In this document: piece after piece, positions 17,518 to 26,031 of the stretch
How the letters are laid out: every line of letters starts with the position of its first letter
Position numbering within the stretch: position 1 is the first letter of the stretch
Source: Pseudomonas piscis
Lineage (GTDB): Bacteria > Pseudomonadota > Gammaproteobacteria > Pseudomonadales > Pseudomonadaceae
DNA: 64,000 bases
Direction: 5' to 3'
Assembly (NCBI RefSeq): GCF_009380155.1
Contig: NZ_WHUV01000007.1
Location: 186,001 to 250,000 of the forward strand
Position numbers and translations under genes: made by a program
Notes under the pieces: model-generated
The model's database searches: none
Seen by the model: the letters and a program-made list of their open reading frames with translations, nothing else
What the model was told of the DNA's origin: nothing

Positions 17518-18831
17518 TCAAGCCTTGACGATATGGGCTTCGGGTTGGCGGTACTTGCCGCGGCTATCGATGATCAACCGGGCACTGGACTTGATCAGCT
17601 CGTAGTCGAACTTGTCATGGTCGGTGGCAAGGACCACGGCGTCGAACTCCGCCAGGCTGCTGGCGGTCAGGGGGACGCTGGACAGATCGAAGTGGTGTTC
17701 ACGCATCTTCGGGAACACCGGGACATGCGGGTCACTGTAGGCGACGATGGCGCCCTTGGCCTCCAGCAACTCCATGATCTCCACGGATGGCGATTCGCGC
17801 ATATCGTCGACATTCTTCTTGTAGGCGATACCCAGCACCAGGATACGGCTGTCCTTGAGCGCACGGCGGCCATCGTTCAAGGCGTCCACCAGCTTGTTGA
17901 CTACGTACTCCGGCATGGCCTGGTTGACCTCGCCGGAGAGTTCGATGAACCGTGTATGCAAGCCGTACTCGCGGGCCTTCCAGGTCAGGTAGAAAGGGTC
18001 GATCGGGATGCAGTGGCCACCCAGGCCGGGGCCAGGGTAGTAGGCGGTGAAGCCGAAGGGCTTGGTCGCCGCGGCATCCACCACTTCGAAGATATCGATG
18101 CCCATGCGATCGGCGACCACCTTCATTTCATTGACCAGGCCGATGTTGACCGCCCGATGGATGTTCTCCAGCAGCTTGGTCATCTCGGCGGCCTTGGTGG
18201 AGCTGACCAGCACCACCTTGTCGATCGCCTGCTCGTACAAGGCGACACCCACTTCGAGACAGGCTGCGGTATGGCCGCCCACTACCTTGGGAATGGTGCG
18301 GGTCTCGAAGTCGGGGTTGCCCGGGTCTTCACGCTCCGGCGAGTAGACCAGGAAGATGTTCTGGCCGACCTTGAGGCCCCCTTCTTCAACGCGAGGCAGT
18401 AGTTCTTCCTCCGTGGTCCCGGGATAGGTGGTGCTTTCCAGCGATACCACCTGGCCGGCGCGCAGGTAAGGTTTGAGCGAGTCGGTGGTGTTGATCACGA
18501 AACTCATGTCGGGTTCGCGATATTTGTTCAGTGGAGTAGGAACGCAGAGGATCAAGGCATCGCATTCGCTGACACGGCTGAAGTCCACGGTCGCTTCGAA
18601 GCCGCTGGCATGGGCTGCGGCAATCTTGCTGGCGGGAATGTGCTCGATGTAGCTCTGCCCGGCATTCAGTTGGTTGACTTTGTTCTGATCGACATCAACA
18701 CCCAGCACACGAAAACCGATTGCGTTGTAGCGCAACATCAACGGCAGACCGACATAACCCAGCCCGATAATACCGATCAGCGCTTCTTTGCTCTTGAACT
18801 TCTCAATGCTTGCCTGTTTGATGTCTGACAT
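17518..18831 (-). CDS. wbpA: UDP-GlcNAc 6-dehydrogenase WbpA
   Basis: A 437-residue UDP-sugar dehydrogenase that turns UDP-GlcNAc into UDP-GlcNAcA with two NAD. I use the ATG at 18831, nine bases after GGAG; a TTG one codon earlier is possible. The NAD motif GIIGLGYVGLP is at about residues 20-30, and the catalytic Cys is residue 274 in GLGGHCIPIDP. Downstream are STKAAEMTKLLEN and the C-terminal UDP-binding domain with GIAYKKNVDDMRESPS. As the first gene of the leftward cluster, it probably lies just behind the main promoter. Confidence 0.93.
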   Translation of the reverse strand: MSDIKQASIEKFKSKEALIGIIGLGYVGLPLMLRYNAIGFRVLGVDVDQNKVNQLNAGQSYIEHIPASKIAAAHASGFEATVDFSRVSECDALILCVPTPLNKYREPDMSFVINTTDSLKPYLRAGQVVSLESTTYPGTTEEELLPRVEEGGLKVGQNIFLVYSPEREDPGNPDFETRTIPKVVGGHTAACLEVGVALYEQAIDKVVLVSSTKAAEMTKLLENIHRAVNIGLVNEMKVVADRMGIDIFEVVDAAATKPFGFTAYYPGPGLGGHCIPIDPFYLTWKAREYGLHTRFIELSGEVNQAMPEYVVNKLVDALNDGRRALKDSRILVLGIAYKKNVDDMRESPSVEIMELLEAKGAIVAYSDPHVPVFPKMREHHFDLSSVPLTASSLAEFDAVVLATDHDKFDYELIKSSARLIIDSRGKYRQPEAHIVKA

Positions 18832-18858
18832 CAATTAAAACTCCAACTTGACTGCGTC

Positions 18859-18886
18859 TTAATATTTAGTAAGTGCTTAACTTCAA
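18859..18886 (-). promoter_or_regulatory. Possible sigma-70 promoter for the wbpA operon
   Basis: Read on the minus strand, TTGAAG (18886-18881) is followed after 16 bases by TATTAA (18864-18859), in an AT-rich patch in front of wbpA. The predicted start of transcription would leave only a short leader before the GGAG ribosome site. The match is ordinary and the leader is tight, so the call is tentative. Confidence 0.3.
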
Positions 18887-19329
18887 CTTTTAATAGGCTG
18901 GAAGTTTTAACTTTGGATGATTGGAAATTAATTGCTAGAACCTGGGGTAGTCTCAGGCTGGAGATACGAGTAGGTCCAGGCCTTTAGCATGTCTGACGTT
19001 TTCACAAGATCTTTCTCACCCATCCAATGGGCACGGTTCCAAGCTCACGGGGCGCATATGCCAAGTTCGCCTTGCAGTGAGAAGCGATCGCCGACGATGT
19101 GATCCCGTGCCTCCGGTGCCCTGCACAACCCCGCATTGCCTGAAAATCTGGCTCTAGTTAGCGAGGCATTTTACCTCTATTCGGGGTAATGTCCGATAGC
19201 CTCATTCAGGACTTCTTTGCTAGCGCGTCGGATTCTTGCTCCCCGCAGGTCTTTTGCATGCTCAAGCACGGGGTGCTGGCAGCGGGAGCGGTTCCAGCCG
19301 AAAGGTGCCCGCCACAGGGTGGCGAGGTC

Positions 19330-19842
19330 CTGGTCGAAAAATGATCGACGTCATGAAACCCTTGTAGTTCAAGGCGTGTACTGGCTTTCGCGCAGGTTAT
19401 CCACAAGCGGTTCCACAGGGATTGGGGGTAAGCGACGCACCGATCGATGACTACTTGATGAATCTGGTCAAAAATTGGTCATCGCTCTGCAGGCCTCGTC
19501 CGGAAAGGGCCGGAGTGAGTTTTGCGCAGGTTGTCCACAGGCGGTTCCACAGAGATTGGGAGTAAGCGCATGCCGCGCCTGGAATGGTCCCAGGCGCTGG
19601 TCAAAAAATGAGCTTTATTCTGTAGGCCTTGCAGGGCCTGGGCTGGAGCTGGTTTCCCGCAGGTTATCCACAGTCGGCTCCACAGGGATTGGGGGTAAGC
19701 AATACACCGGAATGTGACATTTCGAGGTCGCTGATCAAAAAACAGACGGCCGGTCCTGGGCCTTTCAGGGCAAGGGCTGTAGACGCTTTCACTCAGGTTA
19801 TCCACAAGCGGTTCCACAGCAGGTGTGGGTAAGGGCGTCGGG
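19330..19842. repeat. Four tandem ~134-bp units with DnaA-box-like nonamers
   Basis: Units begin at 19330, 19464, 19597 and 19731 with CTGGTC(A/G)AAAA or a variant. About 67 bases into each lies a conserved block: TTATCCACA at 19397-19405, TTGTCCACA at 19531-19539, TTATCCACA at 19664-19672 and 19798-19806, followed by CGGTTCCACAG and, in the first three units, a GGGGGTAAGC-like end. Nonamer spacing is 134, 133 and 134 bases. Between blocks the units differ strongly. The rest of the gap (18835-19329) shows no gene. Open frames across the array (19206-19406 and 19479-19817, minus) just translate the repeat and are not called. Confidence 0.8.
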
Positions 19843-20763
19843 TCAGCGACAGCCTAGCGACTCCCAGACTCTCTGGGCGCTGTGGTGCAGGATGCCGTGG
19901 CGTCGGGCCAGGGCCTGGCGGTCCTTGCTGTAGCCGCCGCCGATCACTCCCACCACCGGGATATCCCGGCCCAGGCACTGGCGCATGACCCGTTCGTCGC
20001 GCTCGGCCACCCCGGCGTCGGTGAGCTTGAGGTAGCCCAGGGCGTCGTCCTGGTGTACGTCGACCCCGGCGTCGTACAGCACCAGGTCCGGCTGGTACAG
20101 CGGCAGCAGGTAGTTGAGGGCATCGTCCACCACCTCCAGGTACTCGGCATCGCCCATGCCCATGGCCAGGGGAATGTCCCAGTCGCTCTGGGCCTTGCGC
20201 ACCGGGAAGTTCTTTTCGCAGTGCAGCGAGACGGTCACCGCATCGGCGGTGTGCTGCAAGATCCGCGCGGTGCCGTCGCCCTGGTGCACGTCGCAATCGA
20301 AGATCAGTACCCGTCCAACGCGCCCGCTTTCCAGCAGGTAATGGCTGATCACCGCCAGGTCGTTGAAGATGCAGAAGCCGGCTGGATAGTCGTAGTGGGC
20401 GTGGTGGGTACCGCCGGCCAGGTGGCAGGCCAGGCCGTGTTCCAGCGCCTGCTCGGCGGCCAGCAGCGAACCGCCGACCGCGCGCACGGTGCGCCGGGCC
20501 AGGGCTTCGCTCCAGGGCAGGCCCAGGCGCCTTTGGTCTTCCCGGGACAACTCGCCATTCATGTAGCGCTCGATATAACCAGGGTCGTGGGCCAGCGCCA
20601 GGACTTCGGCCGGGCACAGCTGCGGGCGCAGCAGGTCGGTATCCCGGGTGAGGCCGCTGTCCACCAGGTGGTCGCGCAACAGGCGAAACTTGTCCATGGG
20701 GAAGCGGTGCTCCGGGGGGAATTCCGGGCTGTAGTCGTCGTGGTAGATCAGCGGCAATGTCAT
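19843..20763 (-). CDS. Histone deacetylase family (class II-like / AcuC-like) hydrolase
   Basis: A 306-residue zinc-dependent amidohydrolase of the arginase/deacetylase fold. Paired catalytic histidines are His120-His121 in GGTHHAHYDYPAGF. Zinc ligands are Asp158 and His160 in DCDVHQGDGT and Asp235 in YDAGVDVH. The last segment GVIGGGYS is the usual C-terminal loop. Bacterial members deacetylate acetylated lysines, polyamines or small amides; the substrate here is unknown. It is a single gene facing away from the GNAT gene at 20839. Confidence 0.88.
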   Translation of the reverse strand: MTLPLIYHDDYSPEFPPEHRFPMDKFRLLRDHLVDSGLTRDTDLLRPQLCPAEVLALAHDPGYIERYMNGELSREDQRRLGLPWSEALARRTVRAVGGSLLAAEQALEHGLACHLAGGTHHAHYDYPAGFCIFNDLAVISHYLLESGRVGRVLIFDCDVHQGDGTARILQHTADAVTVSLHCEKNFPVRKAQSDWDIPLAMGMGDAEYLEVVDDALNYLLPLYQPDLVLYDAGVDVHQDDALGYLKLTDAGVAERDERVMRQCLGRDIPVVGVIGGGYSKDRQALARRHGILHHSAQRVWESLGCR

Positions 20764-20838
20764 GGCATTTTCTTAGAAGGACCCGTGAAGGATCCTACCA
20801 GCGATGTAGACTTGCACCCATGAAAACGGAGGGCACCG

Positions 20839-21408
20839 ATGGAGCCGATACTGCAACTGGAAAGCGCGCGCCTGGTGCTGCGCCAATGGCGTGACGACGA
20901 CTTGCAGGCTTTTGCGGCAATGTGTGCCGATCCGCAGGTCATGCGCTACTTTCCGGCACCCTTGAGCCGTCTGGAGAGCGCCGCCTTGATCGGCCGCATA
21001 CGCGGGCATTTCGCCGAGCATGGTTTTGGCACCTGGGCCCTGGAGCGCAAGGACAACGGCGCCTTCATCGGTTTTACCGGCCTGGGCGTGGTAGGTTTCG
21101 AAGCGCCTTTCACCCCGGCGGTGGAGATCGGCTGGCGCCTGGCCCGCGAGCATTGGGGCCTGGGTTATGCCAGCGAGGCGGCCTGGACGGCGTTGCGTTG
21201 CGCGTTCGAGCGCCTGGCCCTGGACGAAGTGGTAGCCTTCACCACCCGGACCAACCTGGCGTCGCAGAAAGTGATGCAAGCCATTGGCATGCAGCATGCC
21301 GTCCAGGGGGACTTCGAACATCCCAAGCTCGCCGGCGATCACCCATTGCGCGAGCATGTGCTGTACCGCATCACCCGTGAACAATGGTTGGAAACCTTGC
21401 ATGGATAG
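20839..21408 (+). CDS. RimJ/RimL-type GNAT N-acetyltransferase
   Basis: A 189-residue GNAT protein preceded by a good GGAGGG site. It has the RimL-like opening LESARLVLRQWRDDDL, an acetyl-CoA region around WRLAREHWGLGYASEA, and a C-terminal NLASQKVMQAIGM, where the Asn and Ser-like residues follow the family pattern. Such enzymes acetylate protein N-termini, amino acids or drugs; the target cannot be named. It is divergent from the deacetylase-like gene, a possible but unproven functional pairing. Confidence 0.85.
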   Translation: MEPILQLESARLVLRQWRDDDLQAFAAMCADPQVMRYFPAPLSRLESAALIGRIRGHFAEHGFGTWALERKDNGAFIGFTGLGVVGFEAPFTPAVEIGWRLAREHWGLGYASEAAWTALRCAFERLALDEVVAFTTRTNLASQKVMQAIGMQHAVQGDFEHPKLAGDHPLREHVLYRITREQWLETLHG

Positions 21409-21512
21409 CAATCGCGCATGTTTAGAATGTGCCGATGAGGTTGCTTGCCCCGAATCGATTTGACCGCCGCAGCCGAGATTGCGCGGTTTTGCTCTGTGTG
21501 AGGAGAGTCTGA

Positions 21513-22382
21513 ATGAGTCATGTGCTGGATGATCTGGTCGATCTTTTGACCTTGGAACCCATCGAGGAAAACCTGTTTCGTGGGCGCAGCCAGGACCTGG
21601 GTTTTCGCCAGCTGTTCGGGGGCCAGGTACTCGGCCAATCGCTGTCCGCCGCCAGCCAGACGGTAGAGGAGGCGCGCCATGTGCATTCCATGCACGGTTA
21701 CTTCCTGCGCCCCGGGGACGCTGCCTTGCCGGTGGTCTACCAAGTGGACCGGGTCCGCGATGGCGGCAGCTTCAGCACCCGGCGCGTGACGGCGATCCAG
21801 AAGGGCAATCCGATCTTCACCTGCAGCGCTTCGTTCCAGTACGACGAGCAGGGTTTCGAGCACCAGAGCGGCATGCCCCAGGTGGTCGGCCCGGAGAACC
21901 TGCCCTCGGAGCTGGAGATCGCCACCCAGCGCGCGCACCTGATTCCCGAGCACATGCGGGAAAAGCTGCTGTGCCCCAAGCCCATCGAAGTGCGCCCGGT
22001 GACCGAGAGGGACCCGTACAACCCGCAGCCGATGGATCCGGTGAAGTACGTCTGGTTCCGCGCAGACGGCACCCTGGCCGACAACCCGGCGCTGCACAAG
22101 TACCTGCTGGCCTATGCCTCGGACTTCGGCCTGCTGGTCACCTCGCTGCTGCCCCATGGCAAGTCGGTCTGGCAGAAGGATATGCAAGTGGCCAGCCTCG
22201 ACCACGCCCTGTGGTTCCACGCCGACCTGCGTGCCGATGACTGGCTGCTGTATGCCATGGACAGCCCATGGGCCGGCAACTCCCGGGGCTTCTCCCGGGG
22301 CAGCGTGTTCAACCGTGCCGGCCAGTTGGTCGCTTCGGTGACCCAGGAAGGGTTGATCCGCCATCGCAAGGATTGGGCATGA
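21513..22382 (+). CDS. tesB: Acyl-CoA thioesterase II TesB
   Basis: A 289-residue double hot-dog protein that hydrolyses medium- and long-chain acyl-CoA. The N-terminal half has FRGRSQDLGFRQLFGGQVLGQ, split over the start of the first hot dog, and HSMHGYFLRPGD. The C-terminal half has LDHALWFH (the Asp of the Asp-Thr-Gln catalytic set), NSRGFSRG and ASVTQEGLIR (the Gln). Length equals that of the E. coli enzyme. An AGGAG site precedes it, and its stop overlaps the next start as ATGA. Confidence 0.93.
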   Translation: MSHVLDDLVDLLTLEPIEENLFRGRSQDLGFRQLFGGQVLGQSLSAASQTVEEARHVHSMHGYFLRPGDAALPVVYQVDRVRDGGSFSTRRVTAIQKGNPIFTCSASFQYDEQGFEHQSGMPQVVGPENLPSELEIATQRAHLIPEHMREKLLCPKPIEVRPVTERDPYNPQPMDPVKYVWFRADGTLADNPALHKYLLAYASDFGLLVTSLLPHGKSVWQKDMQVASLDHALWFHADLRADDWLLYAMDSPWAGNSRGFSRGSVFNRAGQLVASVTQEGLIRHRKDWA

Positions 22383-22972
22383 GCCTTTCGGATATCGAGC
22401 ATTGGGTGTTCGACATGGACGGCACCCTGACCATCGCCGTGCATGACTTCGAAGCGATCCGCCAGGCGTTGTCGATCCCGGCGGATGAAGACATCCTCAC
22501 GCACCTGGCGGCCTTGCCGGCGGATGAGTCCGCGGCCAAGCATGCCTGGCTGCTGGAGCACGAGCGTGACCTGGCCCTGGGTTCGCGCCCAGCGCCGGGC
22601 GCGGTGGAACTGGTGCGGGACCTGGCCGGGCGCGGATATCGCCTGGGCATCCTCACTCGCAATGCCCGCGAGCTGGCCCACGTGACCTTGCAAGCCATCG
22701 GCCTGGCCGACTGCTTCGCCCAGGCCCATGTGCTGGGCCGCGACGAGGCCCCGCCCAAGCCCCATCCCGGTGGCCTGCTGAAGCTGGCCCAGGCCTGGGG
22801 TGTGGCTCCGCAGCGCATGGTGATGGTCGGCGATTACCGCTTCGACCTGGACTGCGGCCGCGCCGCCGGTACCCGCACGGTGCTGGTCAACCTGCCGGAC
22901 AACCCCTGGCCGGAACTGACCGACTGGCATGCGCAGGATTGCGCGCAGTTGCACCGCCTGTTGCGGGCTTGA
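22379..22972 (+). CDS. HAD-family phosphatase
   Basis: A 197-residue hydrolase. The start ATG at 22379 overlaps the tesB stop by four bases, and a longer frame is rejected. Motif I is FDMDGTLT with the nucleophile Asp12 and the acid Asp14; motif II is LTRN, motif III contains PPKPHPGG, and motif IV is MVGDYRFDLDCG. The cap is a small helical one, as in phosphoglycolate-phosphatase-like enzymes. The substrate is unknown; coupling to tesB is seen but does not by itself define a role. Confidence 0.87.
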   Translation: MSLSDIEHWVFDMDGTLTIAVHDFEAIRQALSIPADEDILTHLAALPADESAAKHAWLLEHERDLALGSRPAPGAVELVRDLAGRGYRLGILTRNARELAHVTLQAIGLADCFAQAHVLGRDEAPPKPHPGGLLKLAQAWGVAPQRMVMVGDYRFDLDCGRAAGTRTVLVNLPDNPWPELTDWHAQDCAQLHRLLRA

Positions 22973-22986
22973 GGCCGGGCGCGGTT

Positions 22987-23958
22987 CTACTTGAACAGCG
23001 CCGCCTGGCCCTGGGCCGAGGTGAACATCTTGTCCCCGTCATGACCGACCCCCGGCACCTCTACCAGGCGTTGGGCCAGGCCCTGGGGATGACGCCTTAG
23101 CAGGTAGTCGAAATAGTTGTGCCCGCGCGCCAGGCGATAGGCGCCCTGGGCCTCGGCGGCGCAGCTCTTGTCCAGGGCCGGGTGCCGAGGGTCGATGTCC
23201 TGTTGTCCCAGCAGGTAGGTAATATCCCGCCCCGCATAACGCTGCTCCAGCTGTTCCGGCATTTGCCGGGCGACATAGGCCGGGCGTCGTTCCAGGCCGT
23301 ATTTCCACTGGTTGAATCCGCGGCAGGCGGCTGGCTCGACGGCTACCGGGCGCCAGGCGTCGAAGTAGGCGTAGGACGAAGGATTGGCGACCACGAAGCG
23401 CAGGCCGATTCCGGCCCGCTGCAGTTCGGCATGGTCGCCGCTGGCCAGGGCGTAGCGTTGCACCACCTGGGCACCGCCCGAGTGGCCGGCGACCACCACT
23501 TCCTGCAGGTTGGGAAAGCGCTGGCGATCGCCCAGGCGCAGCAGGATGGCGTCCAGTGCCGCGTAGGAGCTCAGCGCCTGGGGGGCGGTGGCTGGCTCGC
23601 CGCCCATCCAGGCGTTGCCCTGCCAGCGCAACAGGCTGCTGGGCAGGTGATGGCGGGCAATGTCGTGCTGATTGAGAAACTGCGGGGCGATCACCAGGGT
23701 CGTGGCGTCTTGCCCGGCCAGCCTGGCGGCGCTTTCGCCGCTGTGCAGGTAGGTCTGGGCGTTGCGCAGGCGGCCATGGACGATCACCAGGGCCCGCTGT
23801 ATGCCTGGCAATGGCTGGCGCCAGTCCTGGCTCAGGCCCAGGGCCAGTTCACCGGCTGGCAGTTCCAGTCGCCCGGGGCTGATGATCTTGACCCCATGCC
23901 CCGCAGCCTGGGCGCCCAGGCTGCCCAGGCACAGCAGCGCCGCGAGCAGGCGGCGCAT
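22987..23958 (-). CDS. Secreted alpha/beta hydrolase
   Basis: A 323-residue protein with a signal peptide (RRLLAALLCLGSLGAQA, cleavage near residue 18). The nucleophile elbow is GHSGGA with Ser160, preceded by an oxyanion-type VIVHGRLRNA at about 58-67. The C-terminal GVGHDGDKM supplies the likely catalytic His. It lies directly behind the metallopeptidase gene, with no gap, and is convergent with the HAD gene 14 bases away. Substrate is unknown; a periplasmic esterase-like role is inferred. Confidence 0.8.
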   Translation of the reverse strand: MRRLLAALLCLGSLGAQAAGHGVKIISPGRLELPAGELALGLSQDWRQPLPGIQRALVIVHGRLRNAQTYLHSGESAARLAGQDATTLVIAPQFLNQHDIARHHLPSSLLRWQGNAWMGGEPATAPQALSSYAALDAILLRLGDRQRFPNLQEVVVAGHSGGAQVVQRYALASGDHAELQRAGIGLRFVVANPSSYAYFDAWRPVAVEPAACRGFNQWKYGLERRPAYVARQMPEQLEQRYAGRDITYLLGQQDIDPRHPALDKSCAAEAQGAYRLARGHNYFDYLLRRHPQGLAQRLVEVPGVGHDGDKMFTSAQGQAALFK

Positions 23959-24858
23959 CTACAGGCTCTTGGCGGCGAAGGTGTCGCACTGGCCGACCTG
24001 GCCCTGGCTGAAACCGGTCTTGAACCAGCGTACCCGCTGGGCCGAGGTGCCGTGGGTGAAGGAATCCGGTACCACCCGGCCCTGGCCCTGCTGCTGCAGG
24101 CGGTCGTCGCCGATGGCGTTGGCGGCGTTCAGGGCTTCTTCCACGTCCCCGGGTTCCAGCCAGTTCAAGCGTTTTTGCGCGTGGTAGGCCCAGACGCCGG
24201 CCAGGCAGTCGGCCTGCAACTCCTGGCGTACCAGCAGGCCACCGTCGCCTTCCATCTGCCGACCCTGCTGGCGGGCCGCCTGCATCTTGGCCGAGACCCC
24301 GAGCAAGGTCTGCACGTGGTGGCCCACCTCATGGGCGATCACGTAGGCCTGGGCGAAGTCGCCAGCGGCGGAAAAGCGCTGGGCCATTTCCCGGAAGAAA
24401 TCCATGTCCAGGTACACCTGGCGATCGGCTGGGCAATAGAAGGGACCGCTGGCCGAAGTGGCGGCGCCACAGGCGGACGTGACCCGGCCACGGAACAGGA
24501 TCAGCTTGGGCGCCTGGTACTGGCGGCCGGCCTGCTGGAAGATCTGGCCCCAGGTGTCCTCGGTATCGCCGAGGATTGCGCGGACGAATTCCGCCTGTTC
24601 ATCGTTGGCCGGTGGCGCCTTGCGTTCCTGGGTGGTGGCCGGGGCCGAGACCTGGCCGCCGCCCTGGCCGAGCAGTTGCCCGAGGATCTGCAGCGGGTCC
24701 TGGCCGGTGGCCCAGCCGATGCCGACGATCAGCACAATCGCCGTCAGGCTCAACCCCTTGCCGCCGCCGAAGCGCAAGCCGCCACCACCACCACCGCCGC
24801 TGCTGTCATCTCGCACATCCACGACGTTGTCGCTGCGCCGGCCTTTTTTCCAAAGCAT
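23959..24858 (-). CDS. ypfJ: Neutral zinc metallopeptidase, YpfJ/KPN_02809 family
   Basis: A 299-residue membrane-anchored protein: a glycine-rich N-terminus (seven Gly in a row near residue 21), one membrane segment at about 38-51 (LTAIVLIVGIGWATG), then a periplasmic domain. The zinc site is HEVGHH at residues 176-181. Conserved YCPADRQVYLD and ELQADCLAGVWA are typical of the family. Function in the cell is not known; homologues are widespread in proteobacteria. The following hydrolase gene begins on the next base. Confidence 0.88.
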   Translation of the reverse strand: MLWKKGRRSDNVVDVRDDSSGGGGGGGLRFGGGKGLSLTAIVLIVGIGWATGQDPLQILGQLLGQGGGQVSAPATTQERKAPPANDEQAEFVRAILGDTEDTWGQIFQQAGRQYQAPKLILFRGRVTSACGAATSASGPFYCPADRQVYLDMDFFREMAQRFSAAGDFAQAYVIAHEVGHHVQTLLGVSAKMQAARQQGRQMEGDGGLLVRQELQADCLAGVWAYHAQKRLNWLEPGDVEEALNAANAIGDDRLQQQGQGRVVPDSFTHGTSAQRVRWFKTGFSQGQVGQCDTFAAKSL

Positions 24859-24998
24859 GGGGGAGTCCTCGTTTCTTCTGCTGGTCAGTGTTGCTGCTGG
24901 CTGGAACCGGCGCCAGTCCGGTCGTCAGGGATTTTTGCCCACGCTACCATGGCCCGGCACCGGGTCGGCCGGTTGCAAGCGCATTTTGGGGCTCCCTA

Positions 24999-25928
24999 TT
25001 GAACATCGATACCCGCATCAAATTCCGTCACCTGGTGGGTTTTCTTGAAATGGCCCGCCAGGGCAGCCTGGCCCGGGCCGCCGATGTGCTGGCGGTGAGC
25101 CAGCCGGCGATGTCCAAGACCCTCAAGGAACTGGAGACCTTGCTGGACACCCGGTTGTTCGAGCGCAGCAAGGCCGGGCTCAGCCTGACCGAGGCCGGGC
25201 GGGCCTTCCTGCGTTATGCCGGCCCTTCGGTGCAGGCCCTGCGGGAAGGAGTCAGCAGCTTGCGCGGTGGCGAGCATGCCGGGCAGGCGGTGCGTATCGG
25301 CGTGCTTTCTACGGTGGAGAGCCTGTTGCTGCCGGAGGTGCTGCGGCGTTTGCACCAGCGGCATGGGGCGCTGACGCTCAGCGTGGTCACCGGCCCCAGT
25401 GCCTACCTGCTCTCGCAATTGCGGGTCGGCGACCTGGACCTGGTGGTGGGGCGCATGACCGAGAGCCCGGAGATCCAGGGCCTGAGCTTCGAGCATCTGT
25501 ACAACGAGTCCATGACCCTGGTGGCGCGCCCCGGGCATCCGTTGGCCAGCGGACTGCTCGACCGTGGGGCCGTCGGTCGTTATCCGCTGGTGCTGCCGCT
25601 GGCTGGCACCAGTATCCGCAAGCATGCCGACAGCCTGTTCGTGCAGTGCGGCATTGCCCAGTCGCCACAACGCCTGGAAACCCTGTCGCTGGCCCTGGGC
25701 CGGCGCTACACCTTGTCCAGCGATGCGTTGTGGATCGCGCCGCTGGATGCGGTGCGCCTGGACCTGGCCAGTGGCGAACTGCTGGAGCTGGACCTGGGGT
25801 TGCGCGAGCCCGGTGGCTCGGTGGGGATCTCCAGCAATGCCAGCCTGCCGTTGCCGCTGGCGGCGCAATGGGCGGTGCAGGTGTTGCGGGAGGTCGGGCT
25901 GGCCTATCGCGAGGGGCGATATCCTTAA
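24999..25928 (+). CDS. pcaQ: LysR-type activator of protocatechuate genes PcaQ
   Basis: A 309-residue LysR protein. I place the start at TTG 24999, eight or nine bases after GGGG, which gives the usual N-terminus NIDTRIKFRHLVGFLE; the frame is open further upstream but that part overlaps the promoter of the metallopeptidase gene and is not conserved-looking. The helix-turn-helix is ARQGSLARAADVLAVSQPAM at about 20-40. The C-terminal domain binds an effector, beta-carboxymuconate in known PcaQ proteins. It reads towards pcaHG, which begins 103 bases later. Confidence 0.85.
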   Translation: MNIDTRIKFRHLVGFLEMARQGSLARAADVLAVSQPAMSKTLKELETLLDTRLFERSKAGLSLTEAGRAFLRYAGPSVQALREGVSSLRGGEHAGQAVRIGVLSTVESLLLPEVLRRLHQRHGALTLSVVTGPSAYLLSQLRVGDLDLVVGRMTESPEIQGLSFEHLYNESMTLVARPGHPLASGLLDRGAVGRYPLVLPLAGTSIRKHADSLFVQCGIAQSPQRLETLSLALGRRYTLSSDALWIAPLDAVRLDLASGELLELDLGLREPGGSVGISSNASLPLPLAAQWAVQVLREVGLAYREGRYP

Positions 25929-26014
25929 CCTTCCGGTTATGGATGAGCGCCGGTTTTTCAATATTCCGCCGGCCTGGTTTGTTTGAAGCTCTACAAGCTG
26001 CGCTCCAGAACTCA

Positions 26015-26027
26015 AACAACAGGAGAC
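26015..26027 (+). promoter_or_regulatory. CA-rich Hfq/Crc-like motif overlapping the pcaH ribosome site
   Basis: AACAACAG at 26015-26022 runs into AGGAG, ten bases before the pcaH ATG. It differs by one base from the AAYAAYAA element bound by Hfq with Crc in pseudomonads. Placement over the ribosome site would allow translational repression when preferred carbon sources are present. Known Crc control of aromatic catabolism supports this, but the site itself is only a sequence match. Confidence 0.4.
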
Positions 26028-26031
26028 CGAC

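Noticed and set aside
19206..19817. Open frames on the minus strand across the gap (66 and 112 residues)
   Set aside because: They only translate the repeated block; the same phrase (VDNL or LWITC) recurs in two frames, which is what a DNA repeat gives and not what a protein repeat under selection gives.
19330..19842. CRISPR-like array
   Set aside because: The period is about 134 bases with only four units, the conserved part is longer than a CRISPR repeat, the spaces are diverged copies of each other, and no cas gene is near.
24576..24998. N-terminal extension of PcaQ
   Set aside because: The part before TTG 24999 overlaps the metallopeptidase gene in antisense, and LysR proteins begin right before the helix-turn-helix as here.
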